In this document: piece by piece, positions 10,901 through 23,348 of the stretch
How positions within the stretch are numbered: position 1 is the first letter of the stretch
Layout of the letters: each line of letters begins with the position of its first letter
From: Omphalotus guepiniiformis
Taxonomy: Eukaryota; Basidiomycota; Agaricomycetes; Agaricales; Omphalotaceae
Reading direction: 5' to 3'
Assembly: GCA_028554645.1 (NCBI GenBank)
Contig: JAQOOI010000080.1
Location: 1,550,001 to 1,614,000 of the forward strand
Length of the DNA: 64,000 nucleotides
Notes under the pieces: generated by a model
Database searches by the model: none
The model's input: the letters and a program-made list of their open reading frames with translations, nothing else
What the model was told of the DNA's origin: nothing
Position numbers and translations under genes: made by a program

Positions 10901-13900
10901 GATGAAGAAAATATTGCCACCATGCACGCTTTCGTTGACTCACTTAACTTCAATGATCTCCCTTTCGTTGACGCCCTTCGGGTGTTTTTGCAGTCCTTCC
11001 GTCTGCCGGGTGAAGCACAAAAGATTGATCGTTATATGCTCAAGTTCGCTGAACGCTACATTGCCGGGAACGCTCAAACCGTGTTCGCGAATGCTGGCAA
11101 GTTCAAATTTAGTCACAAGTAGCGGTTGACCGACCTTTAGTTTCTCAGACGCTGCATATGTTCTCGCTTACTCGGTTATTCTGCTCAACACCGATGCCCA
11201 CAACCCGCAAGTCAAAAAACGCATGACGAAAGCCGACTTCATTAGGAATAATCGTGGAATCAATGACAACGCAGATCTCCCAGAAGACTTGCTGTCTGGG
11301 ATTTACGATGACATTGTCAATAATGAGATCAAAATGAAGGATGAAGTAGAGACAGGGCTTCCCTTAAGCGCCACTGGACCAGGTATCGCAAATGCCTTAG
11401 CGAACGTCGGGCGCGATCTTCAAAAAGAAGCTTACGTTATGCAGTCCAGTGGTATGGCGAACAAGACAGAGGTATGACAATGGCTAGAATTGTTAACATA
11501 TCGCTGACTGCCAAGACAGAGGCGTTGTTCAGAACGATGATGCGTACACAACGAAAGGGTTCCAGGAGCGGTGATCAATTCTTCAGTGCTTCCCATTTTG
11601 TCCACGTACGGCCAATGCTTGAGGTGGCTTGGATCCCCTTCCTTGCTGGGCTGTCAGGTCCTCTACAAGAGACCGATGATTTAGAAACAGTTGAGCTTTG
11701 TCTAGATGGATTCAAATGCGCGATCCGGATAGTGTGCTTCTTTGATCTGGAGCTGGAACGCAATGCGTTCGTTACTACTCTTGCGAAATTCACATTCCTG
11801 AACAACTTGGGAGAAATGAAGACGAAGAATATGGAAGCGATCAAAGCGTTGCTGGACGTTGCAGTCACTGAAGGCAATCATTTGAAAGGTTCGTGGCACG
11901 AGGTGCTGACTTGTGTCAGCCAGCTCGAGCACATGCAGCTCATTAGTGGTGGAATCGAGGTATCAGGACAGAAAGGGTACGAGGTCAGGTCCATTCTACT
12001 GCATTTTTAGGCTCACATACACCTAGGCGTTCTCGTAAATTGCCAACGGAAGAGTTGGCAAATGAAAGTCGTTCTACACATATCACCGTGGCTGCAGACA
12101 TGGTCTTCTCTTTGAGTCACTATCTTTCTGGGGTACGTATTGCAGCATACCAAACACATCTTTACTCACTTCCTTTCTTCAGACCGCTATTGTCGACTTT
12201 GTTCAAGCTCTTAGCGACGTGTCTTGGGAAGAGATACAGTCGTCTGGATTGTCTCAACAACCTCGGTTGTTCAGTCTCCAAAAATTGGTTGAGATTTCAT
12301 ACTACAACATGACTCGGATTCGTCTCGAATGGTCCAACCTCTGGGATATCATTGGAGAACACTTCAACCAAGTGAATTTCTCACCAACTTGACTTTCGGC
12401 GGAATGTGTTCTAATTCGATTTGCAATTAGGTCTGCTGTCATAACAATCCTCACGTTGGTTTCTTTGCTTTGGACTCTCTGCGACAGCTTGCTATGCGCT
12501 TCCTTGAGAAGGAGGAGCTACCGCACTTTAAATTTCAGAAGGATTTCCTAAAGCCATTTGAGCATACCATGATACATAACTCCAATCCGGAAATTCGCGA
12601 TATGGTGTGTTGTTGGCTACTGTTTCGCCGACAAATCACTGATCTTCAGTTTATAGGTATTGCAGTGCCTTCAGCAAATGATACAGGCCCGAGTGCAGAA
12701 TATGCGGTCAGGTTGGCGTACAATGTTTGGTGTTTTCCAGGCAGCCTCCCAGGTCGTGACAGGTGAGAGATCATTAATAGACCACGGTGCCATTTGCTCA
12801 TATCTATTAGAACGCATTGCCAATTCTGCGTTCGAGATTGTCACGAGTTTGAACAGAGATCATTTCGCTGCCATCGTCCATCACGGCGCGTTTGCAGACT
12901 TGACAGTTTGCGTCACAGAGTTTTGCAAAGTCAGCAAGTATCAAAAGATTAGTCTCTTAGCCATCGCCATGCTTCGAGGCATAATACCGGTCATGCTTGA
13001 ATGCCCTGAGTGTGGTTGGTCCACCGCAGGAACTACTTTGACTACCTCTATGGATGACAACATGATCAAATACTGGTATCCTGTGCTTTTCGGATTCTAT
13101 GATATCATTATGAATGGGGAGGATTTGGAGGTCCGACGCTTGTATGGACTAGTCATTTTCTTTTTCCACAGTGCTGCTCCTAATTTTGAAATCAGGGCGC
13201 TGGATTCCTTATTTACAACACTAAAAACTTATGGGTCTACATATCCTGTAGAGTTTTGGGACACAGTGTGCCAGGAGCTTCTCTTTCCTATATTCGCGGT
13301 TCTCAAGTCGAGTCAAGATCTGTCGAGATTCAGCACGCAAGAGGACATGAGTGTCTGGCTATCCACGACTATGATACAAGCCCTCCGTGATTTGATCGAC
13401 CTCTATACCTTCTATTTTACCATTTTGGAACGCTTCCTCGACGGGCTTTTAGATTTGCTCTGCGTATGTATTTGTCAAGGTAGGTCAATGCTCGTTATGA
13501 TGTGGATAGCTATACTCATTGACCTCAGAAAATGACACTTTGGCCCGCATTGGAACGTCTTGCTTCCAGCAGCTGCTGGAAAACAATGTCTCGAAGCTCA
13601 GCCCTGCTCGATGGGAACGAGTAGTCACTACATTTGTCAAGTTGTTCAAGACTACAACTCCTCACCAGTTGTTTGATGAATCGTTGAGAGTAGAACTAGA
13701 TGGCACAAGTCCAGACTTAGCGGAAGGTGCGTTCATATGTTCCCTTATCAACACACTTCTCATTTATGTATCTGAAGAAAACAACGGGCAAGCAATACTT
13801 CCTGCACCTCTGACGTCCGAGCAAACCAACAACGGACCCCTGCCCTCGCTAACAGAACGTCGTCGAATATTCAAGCAGATCATCGTGAAATGTGTGCTGC

Positions 13901-14636
13901 AGCTTCTGCTCATAGAGACAACGAACGATCTGCTACGTAACGAGAAAGTCTACAACACAATACCACCAGAGCAGATGTTACGACTCATGGGTGTGCTTGA
14001 CCATAGCTACCAGTTTGCTCGAATGTTCAATGAGGACAAAGAGTTACGAACGGGATTATGGAAAGTAGGCGAGTACTCAGATTCTTCAACCAGCGACGTT
14101 CACTGATGAATTGATTGGAAAGTAGGCTTCATGAAGCACTTACCGAATCTCTTGAAACAAGAGTCAAGCAGCGCTGCGACATTAGTGCATATACTACTCA
14201 GGATGTACTACGATCCTCGTCCAGCTCATCAGACTGCTCGCTCTCAGATTGCCGATCGCTTCCTTCCGTTAGTATTTCCTTTGCTGTTACTGTTCCCCTA
14301 CTCATTCCTCGTAGTCTAAGTCTAGGCGTACTTGGTGATTATAACAAGCTTCGCCACGATTCGCAATCGAAAAACATCATTGCTTGGACGCCGGTAGTAG
14401 AAGAGATTCTTGATGGCTTCTGCAGGTTCGACGAAAAAGCTGTACGAGTGTTCTTTTGACGTTCTGTGATGACATTATTAACCCGAAGAATTCAGTTCTC
14501 TAGGTACCTTCCAGCCATCTATCCTCTTGTAGCGGACCTGCTGGCCAGGGAGCTGCCATCGTCAGTACGGCAATGTCTCCAAACCTACTTCATCAGGGTC
14601 GGGTATGCGCAGGGCATAATAGAGCATGCATCTTAA
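7912..14636 (+). CDS. SEC7: Sec7/BIG-type guanine nucleotide exchange factor for Arf GTPases
   Basis: A large multi-exon gene encodes the trans-Golgi Arf activator. The N terminus (7912-8450) is disordered and Ser/Pro-rich; the likely start is the ATG at 7912, because the frame extends upstream only via TTG. DCB and HUS-like helical segments follow (8460-10130). The Sec7 catalytic domain spans about 10640-11330: [26 protein letters not shown] with the catalytic glutamate finger, and [18 protein letters not shown]. Downstream HDS-like helical repeats continue to the end ([34 protein letters not shown]), and the last exon ends [10 protein letters not shown] with TAA at 14634-14636. The protein exchanges GDP for GTP on Arf to start coat recruitment at late Golgi. 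Residues that set brefeldin A sensitivity are all of the sensitive type (see finding). Exon joins near 14100-14500 are less certain. Confidence 0.93.
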
Positions 14637-14730
14637 TTTTCTGTTTGTCATTTATTTCACTGTATAGCCAGTCTCCACGGATAATGTAGCTCTGGAACGA
14701 TAATCATATTATGTTATGGAAAATGAGATA

Positions 14731-17700
14731 CTAGTGATATCCAACATAGGAACCTTGGAAACCTCCCCAACCCGTTGGCTGAGGTGCTAAACCTGTGGTT
14801 AAGATGTTAGAAAGCAAATGAGGGGAACAGGAATCGAAAACCTGCGAACCATACGGTCTCAAAGCATCATATTTATCTATTTTGAGACATAAATAAGCAA
14901 ATCAGTGAGGTGATGTGGAATGCACGTACTTGCACCCTGCGGACCAGACGTGTCGTTATCTGTGGCAAATGTGCCAGATTTCATCTGAGCAAAAATGTTT
15001 GCTGGGTTGGTATTGTTAGTAGGTGGAGATGAAGGTAGTGGTGGTACAGGTGGTGGAGACGAAAACCCGTTTAAGTTCTGACCAAATCCAGGGTTGAATC
15101 CTGTAGGGTCTAAAGTTGGATGTCAGGTAAAGAAATTTGAGGGGGTGATGTGTGTGGGGCTTCTTACTCGTGACGATACTGCCAGTCCCGAAAGGGTTCA
15201 CAGCATTATATCCTCCATTGAAATTTCCGAATGGCACGCCCGTAGGCTGAGATAGCACATGTTGAGAACCAGGGAACCCAGTCTGTTGGGAGATCAAGGG
15301 CTGAGAACCGGGGAACCCAGTCTGTTGCGGGAGGAGGAAAGATTGCTGTTGGGATTGTCCACCAAGTGGGGACGAGGCGTTGAGAATGTTGCCGTTTGGC
15401 CTTGTCGGTACGAAATTGTTGAAACCTGTTTGTGTCGGTATCAATGGCTGCAGCAGACCTTGGTTCGCGGGAACGGGAGCGTACGGCCCTCTCGCGCCAT
15501 TGTAGATACCCGTTTGCTGCGCTTGCAGATGTTGGCCTATGGGGACAGGCGAGTTACCCACGCCCAACCCAGACTGGTATCCGACAGAAACGGTAGGAGG
15601 AGTAGGCGCCGGAGGTATGGAGCTCGGATTGGACAGTGGTGTCCCAGTTGGAGCGGGCGCCGGAGCCTGTGGAGTTGTATTTTGTCTCAACTGGCTCAAC
15701 CGCGCGAGTTGGTCAAATATATCGGCTTCTGTGGTCTTTGCGAGACTCGGAGAACTTGCCGAGGCAGCAGGTGCAACGGCGGCGGCAGGAGCAGCAACCT
15801 GTACGGGGGCAGGCGGTGCAGAGGGCGCGCGCGCAGTCGGAATAGGAGGAGTAGGAGCGAGCGGTTTCGTGGAACTCGGACGATTTGTCCATGCATCATC
15901 GTCGAAACCGTTGATAGTAGGTGCTGCTGAGCTAGCCCTGGGAGGAACCTGAGCAGCTGAAATTGGGGTAGTATTCGTAGGACTTAAAAGTTGTGGTGAC
16001 TCAGTGCGCTGAATCTTATCTGAAACTGCATTAATAGCATTCAAGTCCACACCCGAGGGCAAACTCTTGCTAGGCTGAGGTCTTCCTCGCCTCGACGGTT
16101 TAAGGACTCCACCTGGCCCTGAGAATAAGTTTGGAGGACCTCTGTTGTCTTGTGCCTGAAGCTGCTTCGCGTACTCCTCGTCCTTGGCAATCTGCTCCTT
16201 ATTCTTGTCTGCCGCCGGTGGCTGAGGCTTGCGCTTCTCAACTGCTTTCATGACCCGAATGATGTCTCCCTCCCGAAGACCAAGAGAGCGTAAAACAGAC
16301 TCCGTGATGTCAGGCAAAATAGACTCGTCCATCTTGTCTCTTTCAAAGGACGCCGCGTACCGTGTGCAATCATCAATATCGCAACCCGCAGTCAGGAAGA
16401 AGTCAAACCAGTCTATCGTAGGTACTTTCTTGGCGGGAATGGCTTTAGACGATCTGTCACCGGTGGAATTAGGACGCTGTAGAGCAAGAGGGATGTCGTC
16501 GTCTGAAAGTTTCTTAGACACCTGGGGTCTTGATTTCTTGCTCATGAGTTTCTCGACAAAACGCATGTCTTCAATGGACATCTTCTCAGAAGGTACCTCT
16601 ACAATAACGCCGTTAGTTTTGTGGAGTCTGAGTTTACCATCTTTGAAGCTAAGAAGAGCGGCTTCGACGCGGAACTGCCCGCTGCGGTCATGCCAGATAC
16701 GAACGCGGTCAGGGGGCGGAGCTGCAACGGAATACAATGGTTTAAAATCTAACGCATCAGAGAGTGAGTGAAACATACGGCCGTTGTCCAGAGAGTTTCG
16801 TCCTGTGCTCGAATCAGTGCGACTCTTGCTATCCGAAGTCGATGGACGACTGAGATTAACAAAGAATATGTCACTGTACTGCGATAGAATCGGTATAAAG
16901 GTCCTGACCTTGCAGGAGGGGGCGAGGGTTTCTTCTGCTGGGCAGCAGCAGCTTCTTTCCGTCTCTTTCGATCTGCATCGGCGGCGGCGGCGGCGGCCTT
17001 CGCGCGCTCTTGTGCTTCTTTCTTTCTACGGTCTTTTTCCTTGCGTTCCTCTTCTTGCTGGGCGCGTTCGGCTTCAGCGGCAGCTTCTTCTGCCTGAGCT
17101 CGAGCCTCAGCTTCCTTGGCAGCATTATCTTCCTCTTCGTTATCCCGAGCAACAGGCTGGGAAGACGAAGACTTCCCTTGAGTAGAAGCCAGCTCGATAT
17201 ACGACGCGGGGACTACTCCTTCATTTCCATGCTCATTGCGACACTTCCACCATTCATCTCCGTCCTTCTCAATGACTAGCAGTTTTTCACCTTCTGCAAC
17301 TGACAGTTCGTCCTCTCCATCCGCTGTGAAGGTGTAGAGTGCTACAGCGATTTCGCCATCTTCGTAAACTGGTTCCTCTGGCTCCTCTTCTTCGTCATCC
17401 TCTGACGGCTCGCGAGGGGGAATTATCTGAGGAGAGTTGGGAGCAAAATGGACCGAAGCCTTGGCGACTTTGGATGACGCAGTGTCTATGGCAGGCGGCG
17501 GGGGCGCTCTCGTGGTAGCTGTAGGAACATTTGTAGATTCAGTGTTCGCCTCGATGGCCATAGCGCGAGAGGACTCGAGCTTGGTAACGATAGCTTCAGC
17601 ATTATCTTTAGAGCCGGCATTGAAGTGGAGGCTAGTAGGGGCTGGGTCTCCAACATCGAAATGAACGTGTTTGGACTTTTCAATGTTGATGTTAGTGATA

Positions 17701-18578
17701 GTATCGGTTGGCCACTTCTGAACCGCTGCCTAGATATCCATAAATCCACGTTGAAGTACAGGAAGACTCAGAACGACATACCTTGCTAGTTTCACTGGCG
17801 AAGAAAACAGCACCACTGCCGATACCCAGCGTTCCTTTCGTCTTCTTTCCTTTCTTATCAACTTCGGAGACAGACCACGTCTTGATATCGTCAGCACTGG
17901 CTTTGGATGCGGCGACCCTTTCTGCAGGGTCTACGTACGGGGCAGCGACCGGAGGGGGCTGTTAAACAGAAAATGAATGAAAGGAAACACTAGGACACCA
18001 GAAAGGCACCTACTGAAGGAGGAACGACGATCTGTTGTTGAGGAGCCGGCTGCTCTTCGTCCTCCCCACTGTAAGGTTCGACATAATTAGCAGGCACGAA
18101 GCCGGCCTTGCCGCCCTCCTTGCTACTTTGCACGAGTATCCATTCATCCTCTGTCTCAAAAACCAAGAGAATATCATCTTCAGATATTGAAAGTTCTCCG
18201 GGGGCGCTGGCCTCGTAGTCATACAGTGCTTTAACGACAGAGGTATGATCGGCCTATGTTCGAACAGCCTGAGTTGTAGAGACGTGTGAGATAGGTGATA
18301 ATGGCGCACCTGCTCTACGTAGGCAGCAGGGACCAGCCCACTAGGATTGTCAACGTCTTGAGACTCGCCTTTGAGCTTGACTTTCCACCAGCTATGATAG
18401 ATGGTAAGAGTGCACGAAGCGGACGACAGGAACTGACTGTCACTGACTCTTCATCGACCCGTTCCAAGAGAAAGAGAATTTGATTCTCCTTGATAGCTAT
18501 CTCATCGTCGGATTGTGGGTCGTAGTCGTAAGAGGCCTTGAGGACAGCGAGATACTCTTCAGGAGGAGCTCCAGACAT
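14731..18578 (-). CDS. SLA1: Sla1-like actin/endocytosis scaffold (three SH3, SHD1, SHD2)
   Basis: The start ATG at 18576-18578 opens the first SH3 domain (LAVLKASYDYDPQSDDEIAI). A second SH3 follows (VVKALYDYEASAPGELSISE), then a linker, and the third SH3 comes after an acidic stretch (VALYTFTADGEDELSVAEGE, GNEGVVPASYIEL). Next is a Lys/Glu/Ala-rich coiled region (about 16930-17150). SHD1 follows, with RIWHDRSGQFRVEAALLSF; in yeast this domain binds NPFxD cargo signals. SHD2 is SAM-like, with TIDWFDFFLTAGCDI. The tail is rich in Pro/Ala and has repeated TG motifs (QQTGIYNG, QQTGFPGSQ twice, SQPTGVPFG, DPTGFNPGF, PQPTGWGGF), as in yeast Sla1 where repeats are phosphorylated by Ark1/Prk1, plus one NPF. 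It links cargo, clathrin and Arp2/3 activators at cortical patches. Stop TAG lies at 14731-14733. It diverges from SUP35 across 244 bases. Confidence 0.93.
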
Positions 18579-18822
18579 GGAATGAGAGAGAGATGATGTG
18601 ATGGCGGCAATTTGATGACTTGAACCGCTTCGCCGCTGGGCATTGTGTTATATTCAACCACAGGAATTAATTTAGATTGTCTACTGTGCATACAATGTCA
18701 TCTAACGTAGAGACTGTTGTGAATAAGAATTGTGATACATGGACGATTTGACGAAGAAGCAAATTTAAAGTTGATTTTAAAGATGTATATCTATCGATAC
18801 TCTTTCCCGTTCCACCACCGAG

Positions 18823-20793
18823 ATGAGCAGACTCAACGCTGGCGCATATGAATTCGTCCCAGGAAGGTCGTTTGCTCTTCCTTCACAACCACAGCAGCAA
18901 GCACCACCGCCTCCACCACCATTTGAGCGGCCAGAGCTAACAGAAGCCCCTCCTCCCCCTCCTACTATATCTCTTAGCATCGGCAGTTCCAAGCCTCCTG
19001 CAGCTCAGCCTGCTCAGCCTGCTCCTTCTGCTCCTCCTCCTGCTCCTCCTCCTACACAATCACAGCCAAAATCAGCCGCTGCTACCAAGTCTGCAGCCGC
19101 TAAAGTTAAATCCGAGTCGCCTGCACCATCTACCACACCATCCAAGACTTTCTCCCTAGAGAAGAGCAAGACAGATACTGCTGCTATTGCCAAGGAAGTG
19201 CAGGCTGCCGCGGATAAAGCTGTACTGGAAGATTTATTCGGAAATGGTCTGTTTTCACGTCTCGATTACATCAACTTCAGTTTTTGATCGTCCTTTGCAG
19301 TCAAGGAACATCTCAATATTGTATTCATTGGCCACGTTGATGCCGGTAAAAGCACCCTAGGTGGTAATCTGTTGTTCATTACTGGTCAGGTCGACAAGCG
19401 GACGATGGAGAAGTACGAAAGGGAGGCCAAAGACGCCGGTCGAGAGACTTGGTATCTTAGCTGGGCTCTCGACTCCACTCCCCAGGAACGACTAAAGGGA
19501 AAGACTGTCGAGGTCGGACGAGCTTACTTCGAGACGGACCTCCGTCGCTATACCATCCTTGATGCTCCGGGGCACAAGACCTTCGTTCCTTCCATGATAT
19601 CTGGCGCAGCCCAAGCCGACATCGGAATCCTAGTCATCTCTGCACGAAAGGGAGAGTTTGAAACTGGCTTTGAGCGCGGAGGTCAGACCCGAGAGCATAT
19701 CATGTTGGTGAAGACGGCTGGTGTGTCCAAGCTTATCATCGCGATCAATAAGATGGACGATATTACCGTCAATTGGGATAAAGGGAGATATGACGAGATC
19801 AAAGAAAAACTTACACCTTTTGTGAAGGCGGCTGGGTTCAATCCCAAAACCGACATCTCCTTCATACCTATATCCGGTTACACAGGACTCAACTTGAAAG
19901 ATCGAGTACCTCCATCGACATGTTCATGGTGGTCGTAAGTAATCACATCTTCGTACGCCAACGAATCGTATTCAATCTGCTTTTTTAGGGGCCCTTCGTT
20001 CCTCGAGCTCCTGGATCACTTACCGATGGTAGATCGCAAGGTCAGCGCACCCTTGATGATGCCTGTTTCTGAAAAGTACAAAGATATGGGTACCATTGTC
20101 GTCGGAAAAATAGAGTCTGGGCACATCCGCAAAGGCGACGAACTTGTTCTCATGCCCAACAAAGATCAAGTTGAAATCGCTGCCATCTACACCGAGATGG
20201 AAGACGAAGTCAACTCCGCTGTCTGTGGTGACAACGTTCGTATCCGTCTACGCGGCGTGGAGGATGAAGATATCAGCCCTGGATTTGTGCTTACGAGCCC
20301 CGCAAAGCCCATTCATTCTGTACGCCAGTTTGAGGCTCAGCTGGCAATATTAGAGCACAAAAACATTATCTGTGCTGGATATTCGGCAGTCCTGCATTGC
20401 CATACATTGGCTGAAGAAGTCACTTTAGTTGTACGTCTACATATATAGCCCGCAGGTATATCTCCACTGACCATAGGATACAGGCGCTTCTCCACTACTT
20501 TGACAAAGCCACTGGCCGGAAGTCAAAGAAGCCACCTCAATTTGCGAAGAAGGGTCAAAAAATTGTCGCACTTATTGAGACCACTGCTCCTGTCTGTGTA
20601 GAACGGTTTGTCGACTACCCACAGCTAGGTCGTTTTACTCTACGAGACGAAGGGCGAACGATAGCGATCGGCAAGGTTTGTCGTTTCCGTTTATATTTGA
20701 ACATTCATTGATTACAATTCGTTGCAGATTACCAAGCTCGTTGAGACCGGTGTCGAAGAAATCACCGAAGGTGTAAACAACCTTTCCGCGTAA
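18823..20793 (+). CDS. SUP35: Translation release factor eRF3 (Sup35), GTPase
   Basis: eRF3 is the GTPase that works with eRF1 to end translation. The first exon (18823-19250) encodes a Pro/Ala-rich N domain with QPQQQAPPPPPP and repeats of PAQ; it has no long Q/N-rich prion-like region as in yeast. The G domain begins VKEHLNIVFIGHVDAGKSTL (P-loop), followed by GKTVEVGRAYFET (switch), DAPGHKTFVPSMISGA, INKMDD and SGYTGLNLKDRV. Domains 2 and 3 contain DMGTIVVGKIESGHI, RGVEDEDISPGFVLTSP, KSKKPPQFAKKGQKI, APVCVERF and PQLGRFTLRDEGRTIAIGKI. It ends EGVNNLSA with TAA at 20791-20793. Four introns are visible (after 19247, 19936, about 20430 and 20676). Residues 2-14 form a PAM2-like motif (see finding). 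Confidence 0.97.
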
Positions 20794-20901
20794 ATGTCAT
20801 TCCCGGTATTCGAGCGCACAACGCATGCCGCATAGATTTACTCTCAAGCAACCCCTGCGTTGCCCCGAACTTGTAGTTAAGATGTACACGATATATTGCA
20901 G

Positions 20902-23035
20902 TTACTCGAGCTTCTCGTCGACAGATGCTTTATCTCCGAGCATAATGTTAGTATGCACCGGTCCCTTGAAATGGAATCTGCCCCAGAATATCCAAGTAGT
21001 CGCTACAAGGATGATGATACCGCCGACTGACACGACAGCGTAGTTCATGTTATCCTTTGTCACGGGATGAGAAGTAGGAAGGATGAACAACACGCAAATA
21101 AACACGGTGAACTGTACGAAGCTATTATCAGCTTTGAAGGCAGATCATAGATCTGCAGTGACCTACTGCAAAGCTGACGGCATTGATGATCCAAGACCAT
21201 TTACCCAGGTGGAGAGGCCCTCTGGTTTTGAGTCTACAAAAAGCATAGTGAGATAATCAGAGTCATGGACGGACGAGGAAACGAACGAATTTGGCCAAAA
21301 GACACGAATCGTGATAGGCTGTAAATAACCAAGCATGACAGCGATAGCGGCTGATGAAAGAATTGCATTGAACTAAAAAAAACGGCAACGTTGAGTATGA
21401 ATTGGATGTGGGCGAAAGGTCACTGACAGCGATGATTGAGCCAATGTAGGCGCAAGAAATAATGCAGCCGACCAACACGGAGGTCCATACGCCAACCCAA
21501 GGCGCTTGATACCTATTGAGGGTCATGAAGGCCGTCCTCGCAGGAAAAGCATTATCTCGAGCCAATGCATAAAACAGCCGTGAGCTGGCCGTGAAAGCGG
21601 TCACAGCAGCCATGAACTGAGCCAAGCAAATGACCGTCAAGCACATCAACGTCAGTCGTTTTCCCACAGCATCATAGTAAAGCTGAGCGATTGGAATGGC
21701 GAAGGAAGTAGTCTGTACGCTGGTAATGCTCTGGACTGAGAAGAGTAGTGCCAGCATGTACGCCAGTCCGATGAGCCAAGACCCGGCAATACTGCCCACA
21801 ACAGCCACAGGTGCGAGTAGCTCCGCACGGACCGCCTCTTCTGCGACTTGCCCAGCGGTCTCACTCCCTTCCAGAGAGTACACAGCCTAGAGCGAAAATT
21901 AGCGTGAGTAGACGATTTACTAGGTACACTTACCTGAAGAAACCCAAGCAGGACAACAAACCCTTTCGAACCCCAGCCCGTAAAGCTGAGAGCAAGTGAG
22001 TTACGATAGACTCTCAGATAAAGCTCCGCACGCACTTTTCTACGTCCGTGAAAACGAATGCCGCAGAGTTCTAAGACATGGAGGCTAGACATAAGATACT
22101 GAAATGATAACGACCTTTGGAGCTTGCCTTCACAGGTGCTTTGACGAGCAGGGTAATGACCAATACAAAGGTTCCGCCAAGAGTCCACCAGATATTGAAT
22201 GAACTCATCCTGCCAATGGCCCTCGTTCCAACGGTGTTGATAATTCCAGATAAGATATTTACACCCCAAGCGATAGCAGCTATCTCAACGCGGGTCAGAG
22301 TATGGCCTTGTCCAACTTCAGCTAGAGATGCAATGAAAAGAGCAACGCTGTTGAGTTCGTAAGGAGCTGATCGCGATGCACATTTCACGTATGTACCTTA
22401 GATTGCCCGAAGTCCCTGTCAGGGTCATGGCGATAGCATAAATCCAGCCAGTACAGTCTAGTGACTGTGAGTCAGTACGCTTGCTTCAAAGAGGGGAAAT
22501 ACATGCTGACATCCCAAGACAGGCAATTCAGGCTTCAATTTACAAACCCAAAAATACAGGCCCCCCATAGTCGGGCTGCATTGACACATGGTCAGATGGG
22601 GTCAGGAAACAGCAGCAGCGAACTCAGACTGACTAGGCACTGCAAATCTCAGCTTGACTCAGTGCAATAAGAAACATGAAGAAGGAACATATCTAGATTC
22701 ACGGGGTTAGAAAATAAAAGGCAAGTAGAAAAAAGTACAATCTTACATTCCATCCCCAGAATAACCCTGTTACAAAAGTTTAAATATCAAAGCAGCGATG
22801 ACTAAAAGAGTTGGAACTCGCCTAACGGTCCTCCAGAAAACAGACCAGTCTGGAAAGCACTACTCATCCCGGTCAAGATACCAATCGCGCAAAATGAGAT
22901 CCCGAGCACTCCAAACAGCGACATCTCACGCCTGAACTCTGGCTTGTAGCCCAGGTCCATGAGACGCTTGTCGGATTCGCCGATGACCTGTACGGTACCA
23001 TCGTCTCCACGAGATACTTGTTCGATGTCTGCCAT
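20902..23035 (-). CDS. APC-superfamily amino acid/GABA/choline-type permease
   Basis: A polytopic membrane transporter with many short introns. The N-terminal cytosolic part ends in DLGYKPEFRREMSLFGVLG, the signature before membrane segment 1 in fungal GABA/choline permeases of the amino acid-polyamine-organocation superfamily, followed by ISFCAIGILTGMSSAFQTGL. Later hydrophobic blocks include WWTLGGTFVLVITLLVK, SWLIGLAYMLALLFSVQS, TLMCLTVICLAQFMAAVTAF followed by SSRLFYALARDNAFP (the conserved R-x-x-A-R-D loop), and VWTSVLVGCIISCAYIGS. The last segment VSVGGIIILVATTWIFWG precedes the tail FHFKGPVHTNIML...KLE, with TAA at 20902-20904. It should import GABA, amino acids, choline or related amines at the plasma membrane; the substrate is not predictable here. 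The start is ATG at 23033-23035. It converges on SUP35 with 108 bases between stops. Confidence 0.9.
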
Positions 23036-23348
23036 CAGGATGAAGCGATTCGAGGGGAAATGAATAGCGGTAACAAGGACATTAAGTACATCCTCGAGAT
23101 AACAGTACGCATCGGCGTTAAATAATCATACGACCATGCTTTGTGAAAATAAGCGGTGCGTTGACCGTGCGGAATATCAGCTGCAGTCCACTTCAAATAA
23201 ATGAATTATCAAGCTTATCATACTTAGAAGAAAGTTGAACACAGCGATCTTGACTTGCGATGAGCTATGTAGACGAGCACTGTCGTTTGCCGGCGGCGAA
23301 GCGCCTGACAGTGAGTAAGCCGACGTCCGTGGTTGGACCCTGACTTCC

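Noticed and set aside
15259..15952. Long plus-strand frames across the SLA1 tail (137-223 aa)
   Set aside because: They mirror the Pro/Ala/Gly repeats of the SLA1 coding strand; composition is extreme and no start context or domain exists. They are shadows of the real gene.
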